Shown in pieces: positions 53,928-63,371 of a DNA stretch of 64,000 bases (position 1 is the stretch's first letter; each line of letters begins with the position of its first letter). Origin of the DNA: Sphingopyxis sp. YR583 (lineage in GTDB: Bacteria; Pseudomonadota; Alphaproteobacteria; Sphingomonadales; Sphingomonadaceae); the NCBI RefSeq assembly GCF_900108295.1, contig NZ_FNWK01000001.1, positions 2,477,001 to 2,541,000 of the forward strand, written 5' to 3'. The notes beneath the pieces were generated by a model. It searched no databases, was not told the DNA's origin, and worked only from the letters and a program-made list of their open reading frames with translations. The position numbers and the translations under genes are program-made.

Positions 53928-54702
53928 TCAGCTGACCGAAACCGACCGCGCAAAGGGGCGCGGCCAGCATGTGCCCGAGCGGCGCTGTGTCGTAACCGGT
54001 GAGGTTTCGCCGGCGGAGCAGCTCGTGCGCCTGGCGCTTGGCCCCGACAACAGCATTGCCCCCGACGTCCATGCCAAGGCGCCGGGACGCGGCGCGTGGA
54101 TCGGCGTCGACCGCGTCGCGCTCGAAGCCGCGCAGGCCAAGGGCAAGCTGAAGGGCGGGCTTGCCCGCGCGCTTCACGAAGGCAATATTTCCATCCCCGA
54201 CGACCTCGGCGAACGGATCGAGGCGCAGTTGATGCGTGCGACGCTTGACCGGTTGGGACTTGAATCGCGTTCGGGCACGCTGATCAGCGGCAATGAAAAG
54301 ATCGAGCAGGCGGCGCGCCGCGGGCAAGTTCGCCTGCTGCTGCATGCCAGCGACGCGGGCGAGGACGGCCGCAAGAAACTGGCGCAGGCGTGGCGGGTCG
54401 GCGAAGAGGACGAAGGCTCCGGCCGCGAAGGGATGATCTTGCCGGTGGACCGGCAATCCCTATCTATGGCATTGGGGCGAGAGAATGCGGTGCATCTGGC
54501 GATTGTAGACGCCCGCGCCGCCGACCGGGTGCTGGCGCATTTGAGCCGCTGGCAGTTTTTCACCGGATGGAGTAGGGACGCGGCCAACCGCGTTTCACCT
54601 GAGGATTCCCGCTCCGCGGGGGACACGGATCCCCGCAAAGTGGGTGAGGAGATGGCGTCCACGGATTCCGATACGGTTTCCGACGCGTCGGGCGCGTATT
54701 GA
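53908..54702 (+). CDS. YlxR (DUF448) fused to an L7Ae-like domain
   Basis: The 264-residue protein begins with a DUF448/YlxR domain: PERRCVVTGEVSPAEQLVRLALGPD and APGRGAWIGVDR. A second part from about residue 120 resembles the ribosomal L7Ae/L30e-like fold (LESRSGTLISGNEKIEQAARRGQVRLLLHASDAGEDG). It has a possible nucleic-acid role tied to transcription or translation. ATG 53908 lies inside the nusA end (20 nt overlap). Confidence 0.87.
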   Translation: MRTPRNDQLTETDRAKGRGQHVPERRCVVTGEVSPAEQLVRLALGPDNSIAPDVHAKAPGRGAWIGVDRVALEAAQAKGKLKGGLARALHEGNISIPDDLGERIEAQLMRATLDRLGLESRSGTLISGNEKIEQAARRGQVRLLLHASDAGEDGRKKLAQAWRVGEEDEGSGREGMILPVDRQSLSMALGRENAVHLAIVDARAADRVLAHLSRWQFFTGWSRDAANRVSPEDSRSAGDTDPRKVGEEMASTDSDTVSDASGAY

Positions 54703-54719
54703 AGGAAAATAGAGTTTAG

Positions 54720-57281
54720 ATGAGCGACGAACAGGACAAGCCGACCCTTACCCGCAAGCCGCTGGGGCTGAAGCGGACGGTCGAGGCCGGACAGGTGCAG
54801 CAGCAATTCAGCCACGGCCGCCGCAATACGGTGGTGGTCGAGGTGAAGCGCCGCCGCGTGCTCGGTCGTCCGGGCGAAGCCGCCCCGGCCCCCGAGGTCG
54901 AAGAGGTCGAGGCCGCCCCGGCGCCCGCACCTGCTCCGGCACCTGCGCCCGCGCCGAAGCCTGCCGCGCCCCGCGCCAGCGAGAATGACAGCCTGATGTC
55001 GCGTCAGGAACGTCAGGCGCAGCTTCTGCGCGAAGCCGAAGAAGCGCGCATGGCGGCGCTCGAGGAAAATCGCCGCCGCGACGAAGCCGCGCGTGCGCGC
55101 GCTGCCGAAGAAGAAAAGGCCCGCGCCGAAGCGCGCGTCGAGCAGGCTGCCGCCAAGGCGGCCGAGCCGGCCCCCGCGGCGCCCGTTGCCGCTGAACCGG
55201 CTGCCGTCGAAGCACCCGCTGCAGCCGCCGCTGCCGAGCCGCAGGGCGAAGCGGCTCCGGCTGCGCCGCGACCGGCGACGACCAGCGCCGCTCCGGCGCC
55301 GCGCCGCTTTACGCCGGTCGAAGCGCCGAAGCGCCCCGAACCCAAGCGTCCCGAACCGAAAGCGAACCGCGGCACCGACAACCGCCGCCAGTCTGGCAAG
55401 CTGACCGTCACGCGCGCGCTCAACGATGACGAGGGCGCACGGGCGCGCAGCCTCGCGGCGCTGAAGCGCGCCCGCGAAAAGGAAAAGCGTTCGCACATGA
55501 CCTCGTCGGGTCCGCGCGAAAAGCAGGTCCGCGAAGTCGTCGTGCCTGAAAGCATCACGGTGCAGGAACTGGCGAACCGCATGGCCGAAAAGGGCAGCGA
55601 CCTGGTGAAGGCGCTGTTCAAGATGGGCATGCCCGTCACGATCAACCAGGTAATCGACCAGGATACGGCTGAACTGCTCGTCACCGAATTCGGGCACGAG
55701 ATCAAGCGCGTCAGCGAAGGCGACATCGACATCCGTCACGATGAAGATGTCGACGATGCCGCGCATCTGAAGCCGCGCGCGCCGGTCGTCACGATCATGG
55801 GTCATGTCGATCACGGTAAGACGTCGCTGCTCGACGCGCTGCGCGGCGCGAATGTGCAGGCGGGCGAAGCCGGCGGCATTACGCAGCATATCGGCGCCTA
55901 TCAGGTGAAGGCAAAGGACGGCAGCGTCATCACCTTCCTCGATACGCCGGGCCACGAAGCCTTTACCGAGATGCGCCAGCGCGGTGCGAATGTCACCGAC
56001 ATCGTCATCCTCGTGGTCGCCGCCGACGACGGGCTGAAGCCGCAGTCGATCGAGGCGATCAACCATGCGAAGGCGGCCGGCGTGCCGATCATCGTCGCGA
56101 TCAACAAGGTCGACAAGGAAGGCGCGAACCCGCAGCGCGTCCGCGAACGCCTGCTCGAACATGAGCTGGTGGTCGAGGAAATGGGCGGCGACGTCCAGAA
56201 TGTCGAAGTCTCGGCGCTCAAGAAGACCGGTCTCGACAAGCTGCTCGACGCGATCGCGGTGCAGGCCGAGATCATGGAACTGAAGGCGAACCCGGACCGC
56301 GCCGCCGAAGGCACGGTGATCGAGGCCAAGCTCGACAAGGGCCGCGGCCCGGTCGCGACGATCCTCGTCCGCCGCGGCACGCTGAAGGTCGGCGACATCT
56401 TCGTCTGCGGCGCCGAAAGCGGCCGCGTTCGTGCGCTCGTCGACGATCATGGCAAGCAAATCAAGGAAGCGACGCCGTCGATGCCGGTCGAAGTCCTCGG
56501 TCTCGGCGGTGTGCCGATGGCGGGCGACACGCTGACCGTCGTCGAAAATGAGGCGCGCGCCCGTGAAGTGGCTGCCTATCGTCAGGAACAGGCGACGCGC
56601 AAGCGCACCGTCCAGGCGCCGGTCAGCCTCGAAGGCATGTTCGAGGCACTCGCCGACAAGGCGAACGTCATTCAGTATCCGGTGGTCATCAAGGGCGATG
56701 TGCAGGGCAGCGTCGAGGCGATCGTCAACGCGCTGAACAAGATATCGACCGACGAGATCAAGGTCCGTGTGCTCCAGTCGGGCGCCGGGGCGATCACCGA
56801 AGGCGATGTGACGTTGGCGGCGGCAACGGGGGCGCCGATCATCGGCTTCAACGTCCGCCCGAACGCCAAGGCGCGCGATATCGCGAAGCGCGAAAAGGTA
56901 CGCTTCATGTATCATGACGTCATCTATCACCTGACCGACGAGGTCCGCAAAGAGATGGCGGGCGAGCTGGGTCCGGAGCGGATCGAAACCGTCGTCGGGC
57001 GTGCCGAGGTCAAGGAAGTCTTCCCCGCCGGCAAGCGCGACAAGGCCGCGGGCCTGCTCGTGCTCGAAGGTGTCATTCGCAAGGGGCTCCATGCACGCCT
57101 CACGCGCGACGACGTCATCGTGTCGGCGACGACCATCGCGTCGCTCCGCCGTTTCAAGGACGACGTCGCCGAAGTGCGCGCCGGCCTCGAATGCGGTGTC
57201 GTGCTGTCGGATACCAACGACATCAAGGCGGGCGACAATCTCGAAGTCTTCGAAGTCGAGCTGCGCGACCGGACGCTCTGA
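54720..57281 (+). CDS. infB: Translation initiation factor IF-2
   Basis: The 853-residue GTPase has a long Ala/Pro/Glu-rich N-terminal region (about 60-260), the IF-2N helix, and the G domain with GHVDHGKTS near 358-366, DTPGHEAF and NKVDKEGA. Domains II-IV follow, with [20 protein letters not shown] and a final [13 protein letters not shown]. It places initiator tRNA on the 30S subunit. A 17-nt gap follows YlxR. Confidence 0.96.
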   Translation: MSDEQDKPTLTRKPLGLKRTVEAGQVQQQFSHGRRNTVVVEVKRRRVLGRPGEAAPAPEVEEVEAAPAPAPAPAPAPAPKPAAPRASENDSLMSRQERQAQLLREAEEARMAALEENRRRDEAARARAAEEEKARAEARVEQAAAKAAEPAPAAPVAAEPAAVEAPAAAAAAEPQGEAAPAAPRPATTSAAPAPRRFTPVEAPKRPEPKRPEPKANRGTDNRRQSGKLTVTRALNDDEGARARSLAALKRAREKEKRSHMTSSGPREKQVREVVVPESITVQELANRMAEKGSDLVKALFKMGMPVTINQVIDQDTAELLVTEFGHEIKRVSEGDIDIRHDEDVDDAAHLKPRAPVVTIMGHVDHGKTSLLDALRGANVQAGEAGGITQHIGAYQVKAKDGSVITFLDTPGHEAFTEMRQRGANVTDIVILVVAADDGLKPQSIEAINHAKAAGVPIIVAINKVDKEGANPQRVRERLLEHELVVEEMGGDVQNVEVSALKKTGLDKLLDAIAVQAEIMELKANPDRAAEGTVIEAKLDKGRGPVATILVRRGTLKVGDIFVCGAESGRVRALVDDHGKQIKEATPSMPVEVLGLGGVPMAGDTLTVVENEARAREVAAYRQEQATRKRTVQAPVSLEGMFEALADKANVIQYPVVIKGDVQGSVEAIVNALNKISTDEIKVRVLQSGAGAITEGDVTLAAATGAPIIGFNVRPNAKARDIAKREKVRFMYHDVIYHLTDEVRKEMAGELGPERIETVVGRAEVKEVFPAGKRDKAAGLLVLEGVIRKGLHARLTRDDVIVSATTIASLRRFKDDVAEVRAGLECGVVLSDTNDIKAGDNLEVFEVELRDRTL

Positions 57282-57317
57282 CGGGCTTCCGCTCCGCATA
57301 GCGGGAAGGGCGGCACC

Positions 57318-57869
57318 ATGGCGCGCTACGTCGCCCTGTTCGGCAGCATCAACGTCGGTGGCAACCGGCTAACGATGGCCGACCTGCGCGCGGCGTTCGA
57401 GGCCGAGGGCTTTCGCAATGTCGAGACCGTCGTGGCGAGCGGCAATGTGCTGTTCGACCATGACGCGCGGCCGACGCGCGGGCTCGAGGAGAAATTGTCG
57501 ATGATGGTCGAGGATCGCTTCGACATGACGAGCGCGGCGCTGGTCCGCAGCCGCGACGAGCTGGCGGCGGCCATTGCCGACAACCCGTTCGCGGGCACCA
57601 ACGAGGACAGGATCGTCCACACGATGTTCCTCGATGGGCAGCCGACGGGCGAGCAGTTCGAGTCGTTGGCGACCGACCACCGCGTCCGGCCGAACGAGCG
57701 TCTCGCGCTCGGCGACCGGGCACTCCACATCGATTTCGGCGACGGGGCGGCGGACAGCAAACTGCATCCGCGCCTGATCGAACGCCGGCTTGGCCACAAG
57801 GGCACTGCGCGCAATATGCGCTCGATCGCGCGGATCATCGCGAAACTGGATGAAGAGGCAAGGGGTTAG
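57318..57869 (+). CDS. DUF1697-domain protein
   Basis: The 183-residue product matches DUF1697: MARYVALFGSINVGGNRLTMADLRAAFEAEGFRNVETVVASGNVLFD at the start and LGHKGTARNM near the end. It lies between infB and rbfA in the core operon, where it is not normally present. Function is unknown. Confidence 0.9.
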   Translation: MARYVALFGSINVGGNRLTMADLRAAFEAEGFRNVETVVASGNVLFDHDARPTRGLEEKLSMMVEDRFDMTSAALVRSRDELAAAIADNPFAGTNEDRIVHTMFLDGQPTGEQFESLATDHRVRPNERLALGDRALHIDFGDGAADSKLHPRLIERRLGHKGTARNMRSIARIIAKLDEEARG

Positions 57870-57872
57870 GCG

Positions 57873-58289
57873 ATGAAAAGCGAAAAGGACCGGAAAAACG
57901 ATAGCGGCCCGTCGGTTCGCGTACTGCGCGTCGGCGAACAGGTGCGCCACCTTCTCTCCGAAATCCTCGCGCGCGGCGACGTCCATGACGATGTTCTCGC
58001 GACCCATCCGGTCAGCATCACCGAAGTCCGCATGTCGCCCGACCTGCGCCACGCGACCGTGTTCGTGAAGCCGCTGCTCGGCAAGGATGAGGACGCGGTG
58101 CTCAAGGCGCTGCGCACCAACACCGCCTATCTGCAAAAGACCGTCGCGTCGAAGGTGCGGATGAAATACGCCGCGAAGCTGAAATTCCTCGCGGACGAAA
58201 GCTTCGATGAGGCGAGCCACATCGAAAAATTGCTGCGCGATCCGAAGGTGGCGCGCGACCTGGCGAGCGGTGAGGGCGACGAGGCTTGA
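57873..58289 (+). CDS. rbfA: 30S ribosome-binding factor RbfA
   Basis: The 138-residue protein has the family motif [26 protein letters not shown] and [24 protein letters not shown]. RbfA binds the 30S subunit during late maturation of the 16S 5' end and in cold adaptation. It starts 3 nt after the DUF1697 gene and ends the first part of the operon; a convergent gene follows. Confidence 0.94.
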   Translation: MKSEKDRKNDSGPSVRVLRVGEQVRHLLSEILARGDVHDDVLATHPVSITEVRMSPDLRHATVFVKPLLGKDEDAVLKALRTNTAYLQKTVASKVRMKYAAKLKFLADESFDEASHIEKLLRDPKVARDLASGEGDEA

Positions 58290-58325
58290 TATCGTCCGGA
58301 CCCACGGTTTCGGAAGGTCGGCGCC

Positions 58326-59747
58326 CTATTTTCCCTTCTTGATCCCCGCCGCGGCCTCCAGTTCGACCAGCGCTTCTTCCAGATAGTCGATCATTCGCTG
58401 CGCATGCGGTACGCTGCGGCGGCAGGCGGTGATGCCGAAGTCGATATTCTCGAAGTTCGATACCTGGGTGATGTTCATCGCCATGCCGTCGACGGGGATG
58501 CTCGCGGGATACATGCCGTCCAATCGCGCGCCGTTCCAGTACATCTGTTCGCGCGGGCCGGGGACGTTCGAGATCGTCACCGAATAGGCCGGGAATTTGT
58601 CGGCGGTGCGCGTCAGCGCGGTGAGCATCATCGGAAAGCTGGTGATCGCGGTATAAAGCTGGATCTGCGCCGCGGTCATCGCGCGCAGCTGCGCCTTCGC
58701 CGAATTCATCGATTCCTGGATCGCCGCCATGCGCGTCGCCGGATCGTCGATATGCGTCGCGAGATTGGCGGTCACCGACGCGACCGAATTGCCCGAATCG
58801 ATATCGTCCTTGGGCCGGATCGACACCGGCGCCATGGCTTTCAATGGCTTGTCGGGCAGCTCGTTCAGCGACTGCAGATATTTGCGCATCGCCCCCGCGC
58901 ACATACCGAGCACCGCGTCGTTGATCGTCCCGTCATAGGCTTTTCCGACGCGGCGCACGCGTTCCAGCGACCAGCTTTGCGCGACGAAGCGCCGCGCGCC
59001 GGTGATGTTGCGGTTGAAGCTGGTGCGCGGCACGCCCGCGAAAGGGGTAACGAGCCCTTCGCCGCCGAGACCGAACATTGCCGCGACATATTGGTTGAGC
59101 GCCTTGGTCACCCCGACGCTGTTGCCCCATTGCTCCTTCAGAAACTCGCCGATCGCCGCGATATCGGTCAGGCTCGGCCGCGGCGCTTTTTTGGGTGCCG
59201 GGAATTTGCGCTTGTACGCCTCATAGGCCTCGACCGAGAGCGGCGAGGCGCTGCGGCGCTCCTTCGGATCGGGCGACAGCATCGAATTATAGAAATGGAT
59301 GCTGGCGGCGCCGTCCATCAGCGCGTGGTGGATTTTCTTGAAGGTCGCGATCTGGCGGTTCGGCAGGCCCGAGATCAGGGTGATTTCCCACAAGGGGCGC
59401 GTCCGGTCGAGTAGCCCCGAATGGAGCCGCGACGCGAGCTCGAACATCTCGCGGTAGCGCCCGGGCTTCGGCAGCGCCGACGCGCGGACATGGTAATGCA
59501 TGTCGATGTCGCGGTCGGGTTCGAGCCGGATCGGCCCGTACTGGCCGAGCGGAGTCAGCTTCAGCACCTCGCTGAACGGGCGCCGGAGTCCTTCCGACTG
59601 GCGCAGCAGCGTGAGCTGTTCGTTGAGCCAGTCGGTCTCGTCGACGTCGTCGGGCAGGGTGTAGAGATTGATCCCGCCGATGTGCATCGGCATCTCGCGG
59701 CTTTCGCCCACCAGGAACATCGCATCGCTGATCGGCATCAGGCGCAT
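58326..59747 (-). CDS. Wax ester synthase/diacylglycerol acyltransferase family protein
   Basis: The 473-residue WS/DGAT-family protein has the acyltransferase motif HHALMDG with His140, His141 and Asp145. It starts MRLMPISDAMFLVGESREMPMHIGG and includes ISNVPGPREQMYWNGARLDGMYP and VDGMAMNITQVSN, typical C-terminal blocks. These enzymes esterify fatty alcohols or diacylglycerols with acyl-CoA for storage lipids. It is convergent with rbfA. Confidence 0.92.
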   Translation of the reverse strand: MRLMPISDAMFLVGESREMPMHIGGINLYTLPDDVDETDWLNEQLTLLRQSEGLRRPFSEVLKLTPLGQYGPIRLEPDRDIDMHYHVRASALPKPGRYREMFELASRLHSGLLDRTRPLWEITLISGLPNRQIATFKKIHHALMDGAASIHFYNSMLSPDPKERRSASPLSVEAYEAYKRKFPAPKKAPRPSLTDIAAIGEFLKEQWGNSVGVTKALNQYVAAMFGLGGEGLVTPFAGVPRTSFNRNITGARRFVAQSWSLERVRRVGKAYDGTINDAVLGMCAGAMRKYLQSLNELPDKPLKAMAPVSIRPKDDIDSGNSVASVTANLATHIDDPATRMAAIQESMNSAKAQLRAMTAAQIQLYTAITSFPMMLTALTRTADKFPAYSVTISNVPGPREQMYWNGARLDGMYPASIPVDGMAMNITQVSNFENIDFGITACRRSVPHAQRMIDYLEEALVELEAAAGIKKGK

Positions 59748-59872
59748 CGGCAGCTCTCCCCCACTGATTGTGCTGCATTATTGTGCGCAGCATGACAGCG
59801 GCGAGGGGGGAGTCAAGCGATGCGCCGACTCTTCGGATGACGGCGACGCATCGGCGCGGTATCGCGGCGTCC

Positions 59873-60475
59873 ATGGCCAAGCTCTATTTCTATTATGCCA
59901 GCATGAATGCCGGCAAATCGACGACGCTGTTGCAGGCGGATTTCAACTATCGCGAGCGCGGGATGGAAACCATGCTGTGGACCGCGGCACTCGACGACCG
60001 TTACGGGGTGGGGCAGGTGACGAGCCGGATCGGGCTGATGGCTGAGGCGCATAAATTCGATCCTGACAGCGACCTCTGGGCCGCTGTGAACGCCGAAAAC
60101 GCCGAACGCCCGCTCGCTTGCCTGCTTGTCGACGAGGCGCAATTCCTGTCGCGCGAGCAGGTGCTGCAGCTCGCAAGGCTCGCCGACGAGATGAATATTC
60201 CCGTGCTCTGCTATGGCCTCCGCACCGATTTTTCGGCCGAGCTCTTCCCCGGCTCGGCGACGCTGCTCGGGATCGCCGACGCGCTCGTCGAATTGAAGGC
60301 GGTGTGCGAGTGCGGGCGCAAGGCGACGATGAACCTGCGCGTCGACGAAAGCGGCCGCGCGGTGGTCGAGGGCGCGCAGACCGAGATCGGTGGCAACGAC
60401 CGCTATGTCGCAATGTGCCGGCGGCATTTCATGGCGAAGCGGCGCGAAGCCGCCGCGGTGCTCGCCGATGCTTGA
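59873..60475 (+). CDS. tdk: Thymidine kinase
   Basis: The 200-residue type II thymidine kinase has the P-loop [14 protein letters not shown], the [14 protein letters not shown] magnesium/active-site segment, and the lasso [16 protein letters not shown] zinc-binding set of cysteines is present (VCECGRKA and AMCRRHF). It phosphorylates thymidine in nucleotide salvage. Its end overlaps the next gene by 8 nt. Confidence 0.93.
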   Translation: MAKLYFYYASMNAGKSTTLLQADFNYRERGMETMLWTAALDDRYGVGQVTSRIGLMAEAHKFDPDSDLWAAVNAENAERPLACLLVDEAQFLSREQVLQLARLADEMNIPVLCYGLRTDFSAELFPGSATLLGIADALVELKAVCECGRKATMNLRVDESGRAVVEGAQTEIGGNDRYVAMCRRHFMAKRREAAAVLADA

Positions 60476-61013
60476 CGGGCTCTACGTCGACCTCGCCGAT
60501 GGCGATCTCAGGCTGGTCAAGCTGACGGAAGCGCATCGTGAGGCGCTGCGTATCGCTTGCGCCGCCGATGCCGACATCTGGCCGATCTATTCATCGAGCT
60601 TCGATCCCGACCATTTCGACAAGAGCTTCGACGTGCTGACGGGCGGCGTCGGTCGCATGCCTTATGCGATCATGGACGGCGACACGCTCGTCGGGATGAC
60701 CGCCTGGCTGCGCCCCGATATGACGGCACAGACAGTCGAGGTCGGCAACAGCTTCATCCACCCTGCGGTACGCGGCACCGGCCTCAACGGTCGGGTCAAG
60801 CGCCTGATGCTCGATCATGCGTTCGCGGTCGGCATCCGCCGCATCGAATTCCGCATCGACGAGCGCAACAAAAGGTCGCAGGCTGCGGTCGCCAAGCTCG
60901 GCGCTACCAAGGAAGGCGTGCTGCGGTCGGAACGGATCACCTGGACCGGCTATATCCGCGACACCGGCCTCTGGTCGCTGCTCGCCAGCGAATGGACGCA
61001 GGGGAAGATGTGA
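60468..61013 (+). CDS. GNAT-family N-acetyltransferase
   Basis: The 181-residue product resembles RimJ/RimL-type acetyltransferases. It has [37 protein letters not shown] (the acetyl-CoA loop), [28 protein letters not shown] and a [12 protein letters not shown] ending. It overlaps the tdk stop and its own stop is overlapped by the next gene. Confidence 0.9.
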   Translation: MLDGLYVDLADGDLRLVKLTEAHREALRIACAADADIWPIYSSSFDPDHFDKSFDVLTGGVGRMPYAIMDGDTLVGMTAWLRPDMTAQTVEVGNSFIHPAVRGTGLNGRVKRLMLDHAFAVGIRRIEFRIDERNKRSQAAVAKLGATKEGVLRSERITWTGYIRDTGLWSLLASEWTQGKM

Positions 61014-61345
61014 CCGGCATCCAGATCCTGCTCAACATTGCAGTCACGGCAGCGAACGGCCTCGCCATTTTTGCGATTGGATGGCTTATCGATCGCCGGC
61101 GCGCGAGTTTTGGGGGATCGGACGACGGGATCATTCGAGCGACGATTATCGCTTCGATCCTGGCGACGGGGTTGTGGTTTTTCGGCCTTCTCGCCTTTGA
61201 CGACCGGATCAATCTCTACGGCACCGTGGTAATGGGCGGTAGCGGTGGCGCGATCGCGATGCTGGCTGCCATCATCCAGTATCGCCGGCGGCGAGCGCGG
61301 CCCGCCGAGCCCCGGGCCGACGCGATACGGGATATTTTCTCCTGA
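61010..61345 (+). CDS. Small hypothetical membrane protein
   Basis: GTG 61010 overlaps the preceding TGA as GTGA and gives 111 residues. Three hydrophobic segments are predicted (ILLNIAVTAANGLAIFAIGWLI, ATIIASILATGLWFFGLLAF and VVMGGSGGAIAMLAAIIQY), followed by a basic tail. No family recognised; part of the tdk-GNAT unit. Confidence 0.68.
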   Translation: MTGIQILLNIAVTAANGLAIFAIGWLIDRRRASFGGSDDGIIRATIIASILATGLWFFGLLAFDDRINLYGTVVMGGSGGAIAMLAAIIQYRRRRARPAEPRADAIRDIFS

Positions 61346-61479
61346 CGTCCGATTGGTGCGCGAGAGCTCGGTCGAGCTGGGCCGGGTTTGTCGAGCGGGT
61401 GCCTTCGGGTCAGTGCCGGTTCAGGTTGGCGTTGCTATCCCGCGCATCGGGAAGGGTTACACCGACCGAAAGACAGAAT

Positions 61480-61875
61480 ATGAAACCGAATCTCGCACTC
61501 TCCCTGGCTGCCATGCTGCTCCCCCTTTCGGCAGCGGCGGCCACCGAGCCGGCAGCCGAACCGCGCGCGCTCGGCGTCGAATCGAGCATCGTTTTTCCGA
61601 GCGACAGCACGATCCGCAACTGGCAGGCCGACCGCGACCGCGGCATCTGGATTCGGGGCCGCGGTAACGACTGGTATTATGGCACCTTCGCCGGCTTCTG
61701 CCGCGATCTCGATTTCGCGCAGGCGATCGGCTTTGAAACGCGTGGTGCCGGACGGCTCGACAAATTTTCGTCGATCGTCGTCCGCGGCGAACGCTGCCAG
61801 CTCTCCTCCTTCGTGACCTCGCCGCCGCCGCCCTCGAAGGCCGAGCGCAAGGCTGAAAAGGCCACGCAAAATTGA
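61480..61875 (+). CDS. DUF6491-family secreted protein
   Basis: The 131-residue protein has a signal peptide (LALSLAAMLLPLSAAAATE) and the DUF6491 sequence RNWQADRDRGIWIRGRGNDWYYGTFAGFCRDLDFAQAIGFETRGAGRLDKFSSIVVRGERCQ by segment. Two cysteines (in GFCRDL and GERCQ) may form a disulphide. The Lys/Glu-rich tail is soluble. Function unknown; probably periplasmic. Confidence 0.8.
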   Translation: MKPNLALSLAAMLLPLSAAAATEPAAEPRALGVESSIVFPSDSTIRNWQADRDRGIWIRGRGNDWYYGTFAGFCRDLDFAQAIGFETRGAGRLDKFSSIVVRGERCQLSSFVTSPPPPSKAERKAEKATQN

Positions 61876-61906
61876 CAGGCATTGGCCCGCGCCGTAGCGG
61901 CGCGGG

Positions 61907-62881
61907 ATGAACGGCTGGATCATTCTCGACAAACCCGTGGGCCTCGGTTCGACACAGGCGGTCGGCGCGGTGAAGCGCGTGTGCCGCGAGGCGGGGCTGG
62001 GCAAGGTCAAGGTCGGTCATGGTGGCACGCTCGATCCGCTGGCGTCGGGGGTGCTCCCGATCGCGCTCGGCGAGGCGACCAAGCTTTGCGGCCGGATGCT
62101 CGACGCGAGCAAGATTTACGATTTCACTATCGCGTTCGGGACCGAAACGGCGGGGCTCGACGCCGAGGGCGAGATCGTCGCGACGAACGACGTCCGTCCG
62201 ACACTGGCCGAGATCGAGGCGGTGCTGCCGCGCTTCACCGGACCGATCGAGCAAATTCCGCCCGCCTACTCGGCGATCAAGATCGACGGCCAGCGCGCCT
62301 ATGACCGCGCGCGCAAGGGCGAAGCGGTCGAGATGAAGGCGCGCAGCGTCACTGTGCATTCGCTCTCCATTCGTCATCCCGGCGAAGGCCGGGATCTCAC
62401 CATTGACGGCGCAAACCCGAGCCGGGGAGACCCCGGCCTTCGCCGGGGTGACGACGGTGGGGCGGGGGAGGGGCTCGATGCAATCACCCTCACCGCCCAT
62501 GTCTCGAAGGGCACCTATATCCGCTCCCTCGCGCGCGACATCGCGCACGCCGTCGGCAGCGTCGGGCATGTCACGATGCTCCGCCGCACCAGGGCCGGGC
62601 CGTTCGCGCTCGAACAGGCGATTTCGCTGGACAAATTGAACGCATTCGGCCAAGGGGCCGCGCAATCAGAAGTAATTCTGCCGCTCGAGGCAGGGCTGGT
62701 CGACATCCCGGCTCTGAACCTTTCCCCGGAAGCGGCAGGGGCGATCCGTCAGGGTCGCGTCTGGACCGGGGGGTGCACGGATGACGGGCTCTATTGGGGA
62801 AGGGACAGCGATATGCGTCCCGTCGCCCTGATCGAGGCTTTGGCGGGAACGCTGAAAGTCATCCGGGGCTTCAACGTTTAA
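61907..62881 (+). CDS. truB: tRNA pseudouridine-55 synthase TruB with in-frame REP insertion
   Basis: The 324-residue enzyme modifies U55 in the T-loop of tRNAs. The catalytic region is [21 protein letters not shown], with the Asp near residue 45, and the second motif [18 protein letters not shown]. Between VTVHSLSI and the KGTYIR strand lies about 30 extra residues ([21 protein letters not shown]...), encoded by a REP palindrome at 62372-62453. Other TruB proteins lack this segment, and it sits in a surface loop in the family fold, so the enzyme probably still works. No frameshift results. Confidence 0.93.
   Translation: MNGWIILDKPVGLGSTQAVGAVKRVCREAGLGKVKVGHGGTLDPLASGVLPIALGEATKLCGRMLDASKIYDFTIAFGTETAGLDAEGEIVATNDVRPTLAEIEAVLPRFTGPIEQIPPAYSAIKIDGQRAYDRARKGEAVEMKARSVTVHSLSIRHPGEGRDLTIDGANPSRGDPGLRRGDDGGAGEGLDAITLTAHVSKGTYIRSLARDIAHAVGSVGHVTMLRRTRAGPFALEQAISLDKLNAFGQGAAQSEVILPLEAGLVDIPALNLSPEAAGAIRQGRVWTGGCTDDGLYWGRDSDMRPVALIEALAGTLKVIRGFNV
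62372..62453. repeat. REP-type palindromic repeat, copy 2, inside truB
   Basis: The element has the same ends as the copy at 9602-9685: CGTCATCCCGGCGAAGGCC on the left and GGCCTTCGCCGGGGTGACG on the right, each arm a hairpin. The inner spacer differs. It lies wholly inside the truB reading frame without introducing a stop, which is unusual for a REP element. Confidence 0.9.
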
Positions 62882-62909
62882 GCAAGGATGTTCGAAGGAA
62901 GTTTTGAAT

Positions 62910-63179
62910 ATGTCGATTACCGCCGAGCGCAAAGCCGAAGTCATCAAGGACAATGCCCGCGAAAAGGGCGATACCGGTTCGCCGGAAGTCCAGGTTGCGA
63001 TCCTCACCGACCGCATCAACAACCTGACCGATCACTTCAAGGCGAATCACAAGGACAACCACAGCCGCCGCGGCCTTCTGATGATGGTCAACAAGCGCCG
63101 CAGCCTCCTCGACTATCTGAAGAAGAAGGACGAGGGTCGCTATCAGGCTCTCATCGCGAAGCTGGGTCTCCGCAAATAA
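62910..63179 (+). CDS. rpsO: 30S ribosomal protein S15
   Basis: The 89-residue ribosomal protein matches S15: [71 protein letters not shown] by segment. It binds 16S rRNA and is normally autoregulated and co-transcribed with pnp. The start ATG at 62910 is preferred over an ATG at 62904. Confidence 0.97.
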   Translation: MSITAERKAEVIKDNAREKGDTGSPEVQVAILTDRINNLTDHFKANHKDNHSRRGLLMMVNKRRSLLDYLKKKDEGRYQALIAKLGLRK

Positions 63180-63188
63180 GAATTTCTG

Positions 63189-63212
63189 GCGGCCCCGGAT
63201 TTCCGGGGCCGC
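63189..63212 (+). terminator. rpsO-pnp intergenic hairpin
   Basis: GCGGCCCCGG (63189-63198) pairs perfectly with CCGGGGCCGC (63203-63212) around a 4-nt loop (an A-T pair may extend the stem). It is only 9 nt after the rpsO stop. The following sequence TGTCATATT has few Ts, so it may be a partial terminator or an RNA-processing hairpin. Confidence 0.6.
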
Positions 63213-63221
63213 TGTCATATT

Positions 63222-63244
63222 GGTCCCGTGCAAAGTGCGGGACC
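63222..63244 (+). other. pnp leader hairpin
   Basis: GGTCCCG (63222-63228) pairs with CGGGACC (63238-63244) in the leader before pnp; additional GC-rich inverted repeats (for example GGCGGGACCGCC near 63264) follow up to 63371. Such leaders often carry RNase III/PNPase autoregulatory structures; that role is inferred from the gene. Confidence 0.45.
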
Positions 63245-63371
63245 GCAGGGCCGCTCCCGCATCCGGCGGGACCGCCATCGGGGCAGACGGACGCCCTAGA
63301 CCGCCCCGGGCCGGATTGCCCGGAATCAGAGGCCCCGCCCGGCATAGGGCCCGGCGGGCGAAGGAAACCAC

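Noticed and set aside
54900..54970. Ala/Pro repeats in the IF-2 N-terminus as a possible repeat array
   Set aside because: Low-complexity linkers are normal in alphaproteobacterial IF-2 and do not form spaced direct repeats.
54174..57299. A 1041-codon open frame on the minus strand opposite infB
   Set aside because: It is an artefact of GC-rich codon bias: the plus-strand IF-2 motifs and operon position are decisive, and the minus frame gives no recognisable domain.
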